Of a stretch of 64,000 nucleotides of DNA, positions 1-8,800 are shown piece after piece. The position numbers and the translations under genes are program-made. Below the pieces are notes generated by a model that saw only the letters and a list, made by a program, of their open reading frames with translations, searched no databases and was not told the origin of the DNA. Each line of letters begins with the position of its first letter. Positions within the stretch are counted from its first letter, which is position 1. Source of the DNA: Mycolicibacterium pulveris (lineage in GTDB: Bacteria > Actinomycetota > Actinomycetes > Mycobacteriales > Mycobacteriaceae); contig NZ_AP022599.1 of assembly GCF_010725725.1 (NCBI RefSeq), positions 4,092,001-4,156,000 on the forward strand, written 5' to 3'.

Positions 1-644
1 GCCAGATCAAGTCGGCGGGGAAGGCCCCGAAACCTCGTGATGTTCGACCGCTGACTCCCGATGAGCTAGAGCAAGTGGCTGACGCCGTCCCCGAGAAATA
101 TCGGGCTGCTGTCCCGGTTGCTGCCTGGTGTGGACTCCGCTTCGGAGAATTAATTGAACTGCGGCGGAAGGATGTTTATACCGTTGATGGCAACACTGTG
201 CTGCGCATTCGCCGGGTGGCCACACGTGTGGGGAACCGAATTGAGGTCGGCCCACCGAAGACGGATGCAGGAATTCGCGATGTTACTGTCCCGCCCCACG
301 TCGCTGAGACTCTCCGCCGACATATGCGCGTCAACACGGGGCAGGGGCCGGAATCGTTCTTGTTCACCACGACTCGCGGGCAGCGGCTATCGACGACGGC
401 CTTCACAAAGGCCGTAAAGGTTGGCTTTGCGAACGTGGGCAAACCCGAGATGCGCGTACATGACCTTCGACACGTCGGTGCGACGCTCGCTGCCCAGGCT
501 GGCGCGACTACGAAGGAATTGATGAGGCGTATTGGCCACACAACCCCGGCGATGGCAATGCGTTACCAGATCGCGGCTGATGAACGTGATGCGGCGATTG
601 CCCGTGAGATGACCAGGCTGGCGGGTCCGCACGGAAGTTCTTGA
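1..644 (+). CDS. Tyrosine recombinase/integrase, 5'-truncated by window edge
   Basis: This is the C-terminal catalytic domain of a phage-type tyrosine integrase. The frame is open from base 3, so the GTG at 75 is not the real start and the N-terminal SAM-like domain lies outside. Catalytic landmarks are visible: the box I arginine in WCGLRFGELIEL, the box II HDLRH triad, and the RIGH and AMRYQ segment with the nucleophilic tyrosine near the end. It presumably integrates and excises the island at tRNA-His. It is followed by an excisionase-like gene on the same strand, which fits an int-xis pair. The family is certain; the target site is inferred from position. Confidence 0.9.
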   Translation, partial: QIKSAGKAPKPRDVRPLTPDELEQVADAVPEKYRAAVPVAAWCGLRFGELIELRRKDVYTVDGNTVLRIRRVATRVGNRIEVGPPKTDAGIRDVTVPPHVAETLRRHMRVNTGQGPESFLFTTTRGQRLSTTAFTKAVKVGFANVGKPEMRVHDLRHVGATLAAQAGATTKELMRRIGHTTPAMAMRYQIAADERDAAIAREMTRLAGPHGSS

Positions 645-791
645 GTATCTTGCGAAATGGCGTGGATTTGCAGCTTCCAAGCGTGCGCTGTACTGTGACC
701 TCGTCACCAAACACTTCGCAGATAGCGAGCCTCCTCTAGGCATCATTTGGGCCCTGGCCGATAAGCGGCTGGGCCATGCCGAAGGAGAAAT

Positions 792-1007
792 GTGTTTCAA
801 GAGGTCCCGTCAGTCAGCTTCGCCGAGGGGCTGCCGAAACGACCAACCATCAAGCAGGCCGCCGACCATCACGGGCTGTCCGAGAAAACGATCCGTCGTT
901 ACATCGCTGAGGGTCGGCTAGTCGCATACCGCGTCGGCAAGCGCAGCATACGAGTTGATCGGGAGTCCCTGATCCGTCTCGCGACGCCGCTGGGCGGTGC
1001 GGCATGA
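792..1007 (+). CDS. Excisionase-type helix-turn-helix DNA-binding protein
   Basis: This 71-residue protein has a MerR/excisionase-like HTH: TIKQAADHHGLSEKTIRRY, followed by a wing with GRLVAYRVGKRSIRVDRESL. Proteins of this type act as recombination directionality factors or as repressors in actinobacterial integrative elements. The GTG start at 792 is preceded by a GGAG ribosome site. The stop overlaps the next gene as ATGA, so it is translationally coupled to the ATPase. Its place between integrase and replication-type ATPase favours an Xis role; a small transcriptional regulator is the alternative. Confidence 0.75.
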   Translation: MFQEVPSVSFAEGLPKRPTIKQAADHHGLSEKTIRRYIAEGRLVAYRVGKRSIRVDRESLIRLATPLGGAA

Positions 1008-2197
1008 CCGGCAAAGACCGCTCAGTCAAGCTGGTTCCCGCCACGGACGTGACCGATGACGTTCCAGTTTGGGCGTGGACCTACGGGGGGAAGGGACGCA
1101 TTCAACTCGGTACGTTGGCACTCTTCGCGGGTCGGCCGGGAGCCGGAAAATCAACCGCTGCACGCTGGTTCGCAGCGGCGGTGTCGAACGGCACGCTGGC
1201 CGGCTGCTGGGAGGGGCGGCCGCAGAACGTCGCCTACATCGCTCCGGCGGAGGAGTCAGTGAAGTACATCGTCAAGCCGGGCTTGCGAGCAGCGGGCGCG
1301 GCGATGAACCGAATTTTCTTCCCGGAGGTGCGGTGCGACGGCATGCAGGTCCGTCTTCTCTCTGTGGACGACGAGGACAGGCTCACGGAGTGTTTCGTCG
1401 CGCACGATATAAAGCTCATCGTCGTCGATCCGCTGATGGACACCATAAGTGCCAAGGCAGATATCAACCGAAACAACGAGGTTCGTGCGGCATTGCAGCC
1501 TTGGATGCGTATGGCGGACTTGCTGGAAGGTTGCATCCTCGGCGTCGCGCATCTCAAGAAGATGCCCGGAGATGACATAGTGGCAGGGATTAACGCTTCG
1601 TCAGCCTTCGGTGAAGTCGCCCGCGCAGTCTTCGGCTTCGTGAAGGACGATGAATCGCCCGACGATCGGATCATGTCTCAAGCGAAGAACTCAACCGGCG
1701 AGGAAGACCTTGCGTTAAGGTATCGTATCGAAACCTGTTCCGTTATAACGGATTCGGGTAGCACTGGGGTAGTGGGGCGCTTCGCCATCACAGGAAATTC
1801 TGACCGCACTGCGGGAGACGTGTTGCGAAACGCTTCTGACGACCGGCATGCGTGTCGGAAGTGGCTCAAAACGCATCTGGTAGACCACGGGAAGACTGCA
1901 TCCGCAGAGGTGAAACAGTTCGGGGAGGCGCAGGGGTTCAGTACTTCGGCGATCGATCGTGCTGCCCGATTGCTCAACGTCACTGTCACCTCTGCCGGGT
2001 TCCCTCGAAAAACGTACTGGTCGTTTTCCACACCAACGAAGGTTGGGGCGACCGACGTAACCGACGTGACTGACGCAACTTGCGCCGAGGGCACCCCGAG
2101 CGCTTCGGTCGTCGATGCAGTCACGTCAGAAACGTCAGTCACCTCTGTTCAGTTCGGCGACCCCCGTGATGGGGATGCTGTAAAGCAGACGGCGTAG
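1004..2197 (+). CDS. RepA/RecA-like AAA ATPase of an integrative element
   Basis: This 397-residue protein has a Walker A motif GRPGAGKST (residues 43-51) and a Walker B-like LIVVDP (138-143), with the spacing and SSAFGEVAR segment typical of the AAA_25/RepA hexameric helicase group. Such ATPases occur in plasmids, phages and satellite elements and support replication initiation. The C-terminal part (about 270-397) looks like a helical DNA-binding region followed by a Thr/Ser/Asp-rich tail without a recognised domain. It is coupled by ATGA to the HTH gene. A cluster of hexamer repeats lies just downstream and may be its binding region; that link is inference. Confidence 0.8.
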   Translation: MTGKDRSVKLVPATDVTDDVPVWAWTYGGKGRIQLGTLALFAGRPGAGKSTAARWFAAAVSNGTLAGCWEGRPQNVAYIAPAEESVKYIVKPGLRAAGAAMNRIFFPEVRCDGMQVRLLSVDDEDRLTECFVAHDIKLIVVDPLMDTISAKADINRNNEVRAALQPWMRMADLLEGCILGVAHLKKMPGDDIVAGINASSAFGEVARAVFGFVKDDESPDDRIMSQAKNSTGEEDLALRYRIETCSVITDSGSTGVVGRFAITGNSDRTAGDVLRNASDDRHACRKWLKTHLVDHGKTASAEVKQFGEAQGFSTSAIDRAARLLNVTVTSAGFPRKTYWSFSTPTKVGATDVTDVTDATCAEGTPSASVVDAVTSETSVTSVQFGDPRDGDAVKQTA

Positions 2198-2249
2198 CGC
2201 CTGACGATGAGGGGCACGGACCAGCGCAGCCGGGCTGGTCCGCGCCCGT

Positions 2250-2379
2250 CGTCTCAAAACTAAAGAACTGAGACGGCATGATGAGACCTACTATGGGGCC
2301 GGAACTGCCAGTTGAAATTGTCTCAAAAGTTGCGTCAATATGGGTGTCTCATATTGACGTGTTCTGAGACTTTTGAGAC
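2250..2379. repeat. Iteron-like cluster of GTCTCA/TGAGAC hexamers
   Basis: Seven copies of the hexamer GTCTCA or its complement TGAGAC fall within 130 bp, at 2251, 2269, 2282, 2320, 2346, 2365 and 2374. Two of them extend to an 11-bp inverted pair, GTCTCAAAAGT (2320-2330) and ACTTTTGAGAC (2369-2379). The cluster lies between the RepA-like ATPase and the serine recombinase. It could be replication iterons, recombinase accessory sites or an operator for the recombinase gene. Confidence 0.7.
2333..2359. promoter_or_regulatory. 27-bp palindrome, candidate serine-recombinase crossover site
   Basis: CGTCAATATG and CATATTGACG are perfect 10-bp inverted arms around a 7-bp spacer, 30 bp upstream of the serine recombinase start. 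The total length of 27 bp is close to that of site I (crossover) of resolvase/invertase systems. A plain operator for autoregulation is equally possible. Confidence 0.5.
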
Positions 2380-2388
2380 ACTTAAGGT

Positions 2389-2976
2389 ATGGCAACGGCT
2401 ATCGCTACTGGCACCCAACTTGGTTACGCCCGAGTAAGCACTGGGCATCAATCGCTCGATCAGCAAGTCGATGCGCTTACCGCCGCAGGCGTCGATTCGT
2501 CACGCATTTACTCCGACAAGCTGTCGGGCATGTCGTCGCGGGAGGAGCGTTCCGGCTTGGGTGCGCTGTTGGACTATGCACGCGAAGGTGATGCCATCGT
2601 GGTCGTGGGCATCGACCGTTTGGGCCGTAACGCCGCAGAGGTAATGACCACAATCCGGGAGTTGGGGCAGCGCGGAATCGTGTTGCGTTCGATTCGCGAG
2701 GGGATCGACACCTCGAACGCCACTGGTCGAATGGTGGCGGGGGTGCTGGCGAGCCTGGCCGAGTTGGAATTGGAGTTGGGGCGGGAGCGTCGGACGGCAG
2801 CGCGAGAGGCGCGTCGCGCACGCGGGCAGTCAATCGGTCGTCCGAAGGCTCTAGACGATGCGAAAGCGGCTTTGGCGCAGCGGATGCACGCTAGTGGAGA
2901 GTCGGCGACCACGATCGCGAGTGCGCTCGGTGTCAGTCGTGCCACCGTTTATCGGGTGCTGAGCCAAGGGGCATAA
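2389..2976 (+). CDS. Serine recombinase (resolvase/DNA invertase family)
   Basis: This 195-residue protein has the small serine recombinase layout. The nucleophile is Ser17 in LGYARVSTGHQ. It also has the conserved GIDRLGRN arginine motif, the E-helix region GRMVAGVLASLAELE, and a C-terminal HTH (SATTIASALGVSRATVYRVL). Length and HTH match Tn3-type resolvases and Hin-like invertases rather than large phage integrases. It may resolve multimers of the circular form or invert a segment. The upstream palindrome and hexamer cluster are its likely substrate or operator. No second matching site was seen in the window, so an inversion role is unsupported. Confidence 0.88.
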   Translation: MATAIATGTQLGYARVSTGHQSLDQQVDALTAAGVDSSRIYSDKLSGMSSREERSGLGALLDYAREGDAIVVVGIDRLGRNAAEVMTTIRELGQRGIVLRSIREGIDTSNATGRMVAGVLASLAELELELGRERRTAAREARRARGQSIGRPKALDDAKAALAQRMHASGESATTIASALGVSRATVYRVLSQGA

Positions 2977-3034
2977 CGGGAGACCATCGTAATTTCCACG
3001 ACAACGTCCGCCGTTGCTGGTCGTGCCGCGTGTT

Positions 3035-3472
3035 TCATACAGCAGCGATTTGTGATTCATCCCAATGCGTGTCGTCTGTCTCGTAGAGCAGCCCCTCGAA
3101 CCAGTCGATTGCATATTCAACGTGCGGCATTGGCGCTTCCCACCGCACGTCAGTGACCGTGCCACGAGCTCCCTCCTGTAGCGGTGCCATGCAGTCCACC
3201 CGCCCGACGAATGCGACTGTGTCGCCAATCTTGTGTGCGGCTGTCGGTATCGAATCGTCCAGGACCCACACGCCGTTGCGTTTCCCATCGGCGGCGTAAG
3301 TGTGGCGTTCGATGAACCATCCGTCCTCTGCAAATACCGGCTCCCACTCTTCGCACTCGTCCCAGTCGATGTGGTCAGGAATTCGCTCAACTTCGTCGGC
3401 GATAGCACGCAGCATCGTTGCGAGAGTCGCGCCCCGATCTTTATCGACGGTCGAGAGCCTTAGCTCGAACAT
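3035..3472 (-). CDS. Hypothetical island protein with acidic N-terminus
   Basis: This 145-residue protein is not recognised. It is rich in Asp, Glu and Trp. Residues 1-45 look helical (LATMLRAIADEVERIPDHI). Residues 80-125 (KIGDTVAFVGRVD, GARGTVTDVRW) resemble a small SH3/KOW-like beta barrel. An AAGGAG ribosome site precedes the ATG by about ten bases, supporting expression. It lies convergent to the serine recombinase and co-directional with the downstream HNH gene. It could be an accessory or anti-defence protein, but no function can be assigned. Confidence 0.6.
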   Translation of the reverse strand: MFELRLSTVDKDRGATLATMLRAIADEVERIPDHIDWDECEEWEPVFAEDGWFIERHTYAADGKRNGVWVLDDSIPTAAHKIGDTVAFVGRVDCMAPLQEGARGTVTDVRWEAPMPHVEYAIDWFEGLLYETDDTHWDESQIAAV

Positions 3473-3537
3473 GATGTGATCACTCCTTCGTATGCGATTG
3501 CGATTATGGCCGTTTTGACGAGGGTGGCGAAGGCACG

Positions 3538-4554
3538 TCAGAGGCCCGCCCCATGCCCAGTGGTGGTCATGTTCCGCACGTTCGTCATGAATTGATGACG
3601 CTTCTTCGCCGCATCGGAACCCGAAGCACCCATTGCTATTTCGAGGGTTCGGCGTAAGGGGACTGGCGATTCTGCTATTGCGTCGTTCCGTGCGATTAGG
3701 CGGCGGATTTCGTCATCCGTAGGGTTGCGGTACGACTTCTTGAGGTTGCAGGAATCATGGGCCAGGACCAAATTCCACACACCGTTTAGGTCGGGACCCT
3801 TCCAACTCCCGGTGGTCATCCACTTGAAGGGGAAAACGTGATCGACGTGTATGTGGGGTCCGTTGAGGTCGCCCAGAGGTTCGCGGCAGTAGAAGCAGCG
3901 CCCGTACTGGAATCCGTCGATTGAGGCGCGAAGACTCGTTAATGCCACTCTCTGCGCCGCAACGACAAGCTGGCCGCTCGCCTCCTCGAACTTGAGCCCA
4001 CCCATAATGCTGCGTCCGATGCCGGCATCGAACGATGCCTCCACGATTCTCCATCGGGCGTCGAGTTCATCGTCGAGAACGCCTGACGACTCGTCCGCGA
4101 CGGCACGCAGGCTAGGGGTTAGGCGGACGATGCGGGTGGGTCCCCGCCCCTCTAGTTCGTAGAACCTGTGCGCCACTTCCCGGCCCGCAAGGTTATGGAA
4201 CTTCTGCATCACCATCGCAGGAATCGACTTAACCGCCGCACTGACAAGGGCTTCCGTAGGTCGTCCCGCTGCTCGTGACTCCTCGCGCTCTCGCGCCAAC
4301 ACCGCCAAAAAGTCCTGCTCGCCCATTGATTGCGAACTCGGCGCTTGCGGAAAGTCGCCCGACCGATCAACCAGTTGTGCAGCGTAGGCGGTCGCCAAGT
4401 CCACTAGCGGAACGGCATCGCGACCCGTGCGAGCCATGTCCAGCAAAGCCGCACCGAGAGGGAACTTGTATGTTCGCACATTGGCGCCCATCAAGATCGC
4501 CTGCCGCCACGCCGTCCGAGCTGTCGGTTCACTGCGGTAGAACTGCTCCAACAT
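3538..4554 (-). CDS. HNH endonuclease domain protein with N-terminal helical domain
   Basis: This 338-residue protein has a C-terminal HNH nuclease: CFYC zinc knuckle (Cys220, Cys223), HVDHVFP with His236/Asp238/His239, Asn261 and the CNLKK knuckle (Cys269, Asn270). The N-terminal region (AWRQAILMGANVRTYKFPLGAALL) matches a domain that I recall preceding HNH modules in many uncharacterised defence-island proteins. It is divergent from a MazG-like gene with which it shares a CATG at the start codons, and it neighbours a GIY-YIG gene. Two nucleases beside a nucleotide pyrophosphohydrolase suggest anti-phage activity. The nuclease fold is secure; the biological role is inferred. Confidence 0.82.
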   Translation of the reverse strand: MLEQFYRSEPTARTAWRQAILMGANVRTYKFPLGAALLDMARTGRDAVPLVDLATAYAAQLVDRSGDFPQAPSSQSMGEQDFLAVLAREREESRAAGRPTEALVSAAVKSIPAMVMQKFHNLAGREVAHRFYELEGRGPTRIVRLTPSLRAVADESSGVLDDELDARWRIVEASFDAGIGRSIMGGLKFEEASGQLVVAAQRVALTSLRASIDGFQYGRCFYCREPLGDLNGPHIHVDHVFPFKWMTTGSWKGPDLNGVWNLVLAHDSCNLKKSYRNPTDDEIRRLIARNDAIAESPVPLRRTLEIAMGASGSDAAKKRHQFMTNVRNMTTTGHGAGL

Positions 4555-4903
4555 GGATCACATTATGGCGAGGCGCTCCGACATTACGGGCAAATTGATC
4601 CGGGATGGCGTGGCAGCCGTCATCGCAGCGTCCGGACGGACAGCCAGAGTAAAGACGCTCGACGAAACGGCTTACCGTGCCGCGCTCTGGGACAAGCTGG
4701 ACGAGGAGGTCGAAGAACTCCGGCGCGCCAGCAACCCAAACGACGTGTTGGAAGAAGCCGCCGATATTCTGGAAGTGCTCGTAAGCATCGCCGAGACTCA
4801 CGGACACACAATCGACGGGCTGCTTCGCACTGCGGCGATGAAACGGGCGGAGCGCGGACGGTTCCGCAACAGGTTGTGGCTATCGGCGGAGGGGCCTCAG
4901 TGA
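4553..4903 (+). CDS. MazG-like nucleotide pyrophosphohydrolase
   Basis: This small all-alpha protein (116 residues) carries the MazG/PRA-PH metal-binding pattern: DEEVEEL (EExxE type), then LEEAADILEVL (EExxD type) about 17 residues later. Relatives hydrolyse (d)NTPs or related nucleotides, and short stand-alone forms are frequent in phage and defence islands. The start is uncertain: the ATG at 4553 overlaps the divergent HNH start, and a second ATG lies at 4565, neither with a clear ribosome site. The stop overlaps the GTG of the GIY-YIG gene (GTGA), so the two are coupled. A housekeeping HisE role is unlikely given the context. Confidence 0.75.
   Translation: MDHIMARRSDITGKLIRDGVAAVIAASGRTARVKTLDETAYRAALWDKLDEEVEELRRASNPNDVLEEAADILEVLVSIAETHGHTIDGLLRTAAMKRAERGRFRNRLWLSAEGPQ
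4560..4565 (-). promoter_or_regulatory. Candidate -10 element for a leaderless HNH transcript
   Basis: On the minus strand TAATGT (matches TANNNT) ends five bases before the ATG of the HNH gene. This is the spacing expected for leaderless mRNAs, which are common in mycobacteria. No ribosome site is visible. Confidence 0.4.
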
Positions 4904-5490
4904 ATGCCATCGAACCGGAAACACTGATCAGTGCGCGTTGCTACAGCCGCGACGAGGTGCTGGCCCGTCCTTGTCCCGTCCCGAAATCGCCGGGCGTGTA
5001 CGGATGGTGGTTCCGTCAAATACCCGGCGCGATAGATATCACCGCATGCGAGAAGCGGGACGGGTTAACCCTTCTGTACACCGGCATCAGTCCGTCGCGG
5101 CCACCAGCGAACGGCAAGCCGCCGAGTAGCCAAAGCCTGTTCCATCGGATTCGCTACCACTACACCGGAAACGCAGAAGGATCGACCCTCCGCAAGACCC
5201 TAGGTGTGCTGCTGGCCGGAGAACTCGGCATCCAGTTGCGCCGCGTCGGGTCCGGGACACGACGGACGTTCGGCCCTACAGGAGAAGCCGCGCTCAGCCA
5301 ATGGATGGCCGACAACGCTCTGGTTTCATGGGTGGTACGCGAGGAGCCTTGGGTCCTGGAAGAAGAACTCATCGCTAGCCTCGACCTGCCCCTGAATCTT
5401 CAAGGGAACGCACACAACGACTTCTATCCGACGCTGAGGCGCATCCGCGCTGAGGCGGAACGAGTAGCACGGGACCTTCCGATCGTCTAA
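4900..5490 (+). CDS. GIY-YIG nuclease family protein
   Basis: This protein of about 196 residues has the GIY-YIG core: SPGVYGWW (the GIY strand), LLYTGIS (the YIG strand), an arginine/tyrosine helix (LFHRIRYHYTGN), a glutamate-rich segment EEELIA, and LPLNLQGN near the expected C-terminal Asn. The GTG at 4900 is preferred over an in-frame GTG at 4876 because a GGAGGGG ribosome site lies just upstream and the start overlaps the MazG-like stop. Co-transcription with MazG and divergence from an HNH gene suggest one functional unit, possibly restriction of foreign DNA. Confidence 0.78.
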   Translation: MNAIEPETLISARCYSRDEVLARPCPVPKSPGVYGWWFRQIPGAIDITACEKRDGLTLLYTGISPSRPPANGKPPSSQSLFHRIRYHYTGNAEGSTLRKTLGVLLAGELGIQLRRVGSGTRRTFGPTGEAALSQWMADNALVSWVVREEPWVLEEELIASLDLPLNLQGNAHNDFYPTLRRIRAEAERVARDLPIV

Positions 5491-5893
5491 CGGGCTGGTC
5501 CTCGTTCCAGATTTGCGAGCCCGACGCGTGAAGGGTAGGGAGTGGCCCCTTGACCTCCGCGATATGCGCCTCGAACGGCCAGCGTCGCTTCTCTCTCAGC
5601 CCTCAATAACGAACCGAGTTCCGAGGCGGTCGTCGAGCAGACAGTCGATAACGTCGGCCGAGCCGGCACAGCCAAGCACCCGCTCGCTCAATCCGCGTAC
5701 CGAAACAATTAAGCTCAGTTCGCGTGGATGGATTCGATCGTTCGCATAGTCAATGCTTAATGCGCTAGCGAAGCTAGCCACGACAATCATCTGGGGGTAT
5801 TGGCAACGAATCAAACGGTGCCTATGGGAGCGCTCGATCACCCGCGACTGACAACTCTGATCAGCGCCGTCGCCACGGGTGCGCAGGAGAGCG
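5491..5893. other. Gap between convergent island genes, no confident gene
   Basis: This 403-bp stretch lies between the ends of the GIY-YIG and SIR2 genes. A minus-strand frame (5596-5940, or 5596-5790 from an internal ATG) contains a protein-like segment, LSLIVSVRGLSERVLG, but has no ribosome site and overlaps the SIR2 gene end in its long form. It may be a gene remnant. No clear terminator hairpin with a T-run was found. Confidence 0.4.
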
Positions 5894-8800
5894 CTACCGG
5901 CCCAGGGCCTTGCTGGCAGCAGTGGCTCGGGCACGGTCAACTCGGAGGCGTTCCATGAAGCGTCCTACGTTGTATCCGCCTCGTTCCAGGATGATCCGGA
6001 AAAATCGTTCGGCGTCCGTACGTTGCTCTGCCGTCATCCTTTCATTTACATACTGAGATCGCGCTAAAGAGAACATCACGTCGAAAACGGCGGGTGTTTC
6101 GTGAAACTTCTCCGCCGCTCTCGCGAATTGGGACGGCCAGTCGCTAGATTCGACGGTGAGCGATAACAGGGCCGCCATGATAGCTGCCTTCGGGCACTCC
6201 TCGATCAGATCGTCGAACGCTTGTTGAATCGCTACCTCTAACTTCTTAGACGACAGCGATCCCGCCATTGCGGTGAGGCAAAAGAATAGAGGAAATTGAG
6301 CCTGCATCTTCGCCTTTGCATCTGCAATCTGTTTTTCAGACCTCTCGTCGTCTTGAGCCAGCTCATCCGCTAAGTCAGACATGAAGTCTTGGAAATCATC
6401 GTCTTGCTCAAATAAATAGACCATGTCCGCCCACAGATGTACTGTCTTCTTGAGCGTCTTGACCTTGAGCGGCATATTCCTTACTAGCTCTGAATCACGA
6501 AGGACATTGGAAACCAAAGACAGAGCTCGCAGAGCTTTCTGAATGTGGGGAGCATCGCGCATACTCCGCGCAGGGAACGGCTCACTAGAACGGACCACAG
6601 CATTTTCGATCACGTAATTGAGGTCGTCATCGGTTTCTTCTTCGTCGTCCGAGTCGCTCTGGCCCGCATGTGCGCCGGATTCATCATCATCCAGAGGCTC
6701 AGTTTCAGCCGAAGTAACGGCCGCGACGACCGAGTCAAGCCCAAGTGGATGGTCTGTCCCGCTTGTCCTGGCGGGTCCAAAAATTGAAGCGGAGCGCTCG
6801 TCGGAACATTCTTCGCGGTCGACTAATGCATGAACGCGCTCAAGCACACCTTGATCATTCCTGACTAATGATGCATAGTGGGTTATAATCTTCGAGTAGA
6901 ATAAGCCATCGTCAATAAGCTCTTCCTTAAAGGGTGGGTCCTCCTTGGCTTGTTTGGCTGCAAATAGGTACAAATAACTAGACTGGGCAAAACGGACAAT
7001 GTTCTTGGGATCACTGCGTCGAGTCGTCAAAATATGACGAGCTTTCAATGATTCCAGCATGGCCGTCGGGCTTTCGTTCCAGCCATATTCTTCAAAGAGC
7101 TCAGTCAGAAACCGTACTACATCATCCTCGGCAAGCGCGCCAGCTTTATTACGTGCATACAATGAAGCAAGCGCTGATAGAATGGCTTCGCGGTCGCGTG
7201 CGTCTATGCTGAACCGCGAATCCTCAAATATTTCGCGACCGAGCAGCGAGCTGACAAACTGGTCCAGGAGTGTCACAGGGGTGACAGCTTGTATAGTCAG
7301 TGAAGTCTTGATGAAGACATCGAGAAGCAGAGCGATATTCCAGGCAGTCCTGGGTAAACCCTCGACATTCAGAGTCTGCTGCACTTTCTCCAACATCACT
7401 TCGGCTCGGTCATCGTCGACAGCCAGGCGGACTAGTGCGCGGACGTCACGCTTCGTCATCCTGCCCATATAGCGGACCGCGGGGGTCAAGCCGGCGTTTT
7501 CTAAGGCAGTGATTAATTCCGCCTCTGCGCCGAGTGAACAACTTAGGAAGCAGCCCTGAATCCAGTCAGCTTTAAGGTCTTCGATAAAGCGATCGAAGGT
7601 CCTGTTCCCCGGTCGCGGAACTATGTCGTCGACACCAAGTATTATGCCCTCTAAGGGTTCGTGCGGAGGAATCCCACAACTCTCGGCCAGATTTCGACGG
7701 ATCAATCGGTCGAGACCGCGAACGCCCGAAGGTAATTCGCGGTAATCGACAAGCACAGGCACCGTCGATATTTCGTCATTAGTGCGTGTCATTATTAGCC
7801 ATTCGAGGGCAGTGGTGATGCCGCTAATTTCTTCGCCTACAACAAGTACAAGCTTCTCTTCACGTGCGTCTTTCGCGGGATCAAGCCTTATGTCCTTCTT
7901 TCCAGCTTCATACTGGTCGATGCTCGACAAGATTTTCTCGTGCGGCGCACTAAGAAGCACCGGACGAACAATAAGTTTGTCGAGGTCAGTGATGGTATTA
8001 GCGTCGTCGATCGCAACAATGGACTCCGACTGTACGCGTTGCAATAATGCGTCGCGAGCTGCGCGATGGTAACTCTGTCTTGTTATCAGGGCCGGGGTGC
8101 GCCCGGCGGCGCTGCCGATCCGCGTAATAAATTCTGGGAGATCGGCGTAATTATCGGATTCGAACGGTACGACGGTGATCGGCGTTTCTCGATATTGCTC
8201 GGTGAGTGTGTCGCGTTCTGAATTGCGGCAGAGTAGATAGTGTTCGTTGCCCGAATTAGGTATATCTTCGTCGATTCTCGCTATCAACCGGCCTAGGTTT
8301 GGGTCCTCCAATGTGCCACTTGCGCCGACGAATAAGATGGATTTGCCGCCCGCCATCAACCATTGAATAGACTGCGCGCTCCGATTTTCCACGATTGCGC
8401 CATAGGATTCGGACCCGAATACCACCGTATCGGGGTCTAAGTAGCATCCGTGTAAGTGCATTACGGCATTAATAGCCCCGTTGAGCGCACGCTGCATATT
8501 GTCATATTCTCGCCATGTCACTCGATCGCGATTTGCGACACGCTCGATGAGTACATCATAATTTGTTGTTGCAATTGGCATGCCGAGGCTAGCGATCGCC
8601 TGTATTAATTCGGGTCGCTCAGGTTCGGCTAAGCTGCCCACCGTTTCGTAGAGCCAGTTGCTGAAACCGCGCTTGCCTAGCCGGCTCGCGATGTTTTGTG
8701 CGACGCTTGCGTAGTCGCTTGGACGCCGTGCTATTTCTATTTGTCGACGGTTGACCTCCGCCCACTCGGCTTCGTCAATCCCCGTTTGCACCACGGTTTC

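Noticed and set aside
5596..5940. A 114-codon minus-strand frame in the island gap
   Set aside because: It overlaps the SIR2 gene end, has no ribosome site and only a short protein-like stretch. Kept as a possible remnant, not a gene.
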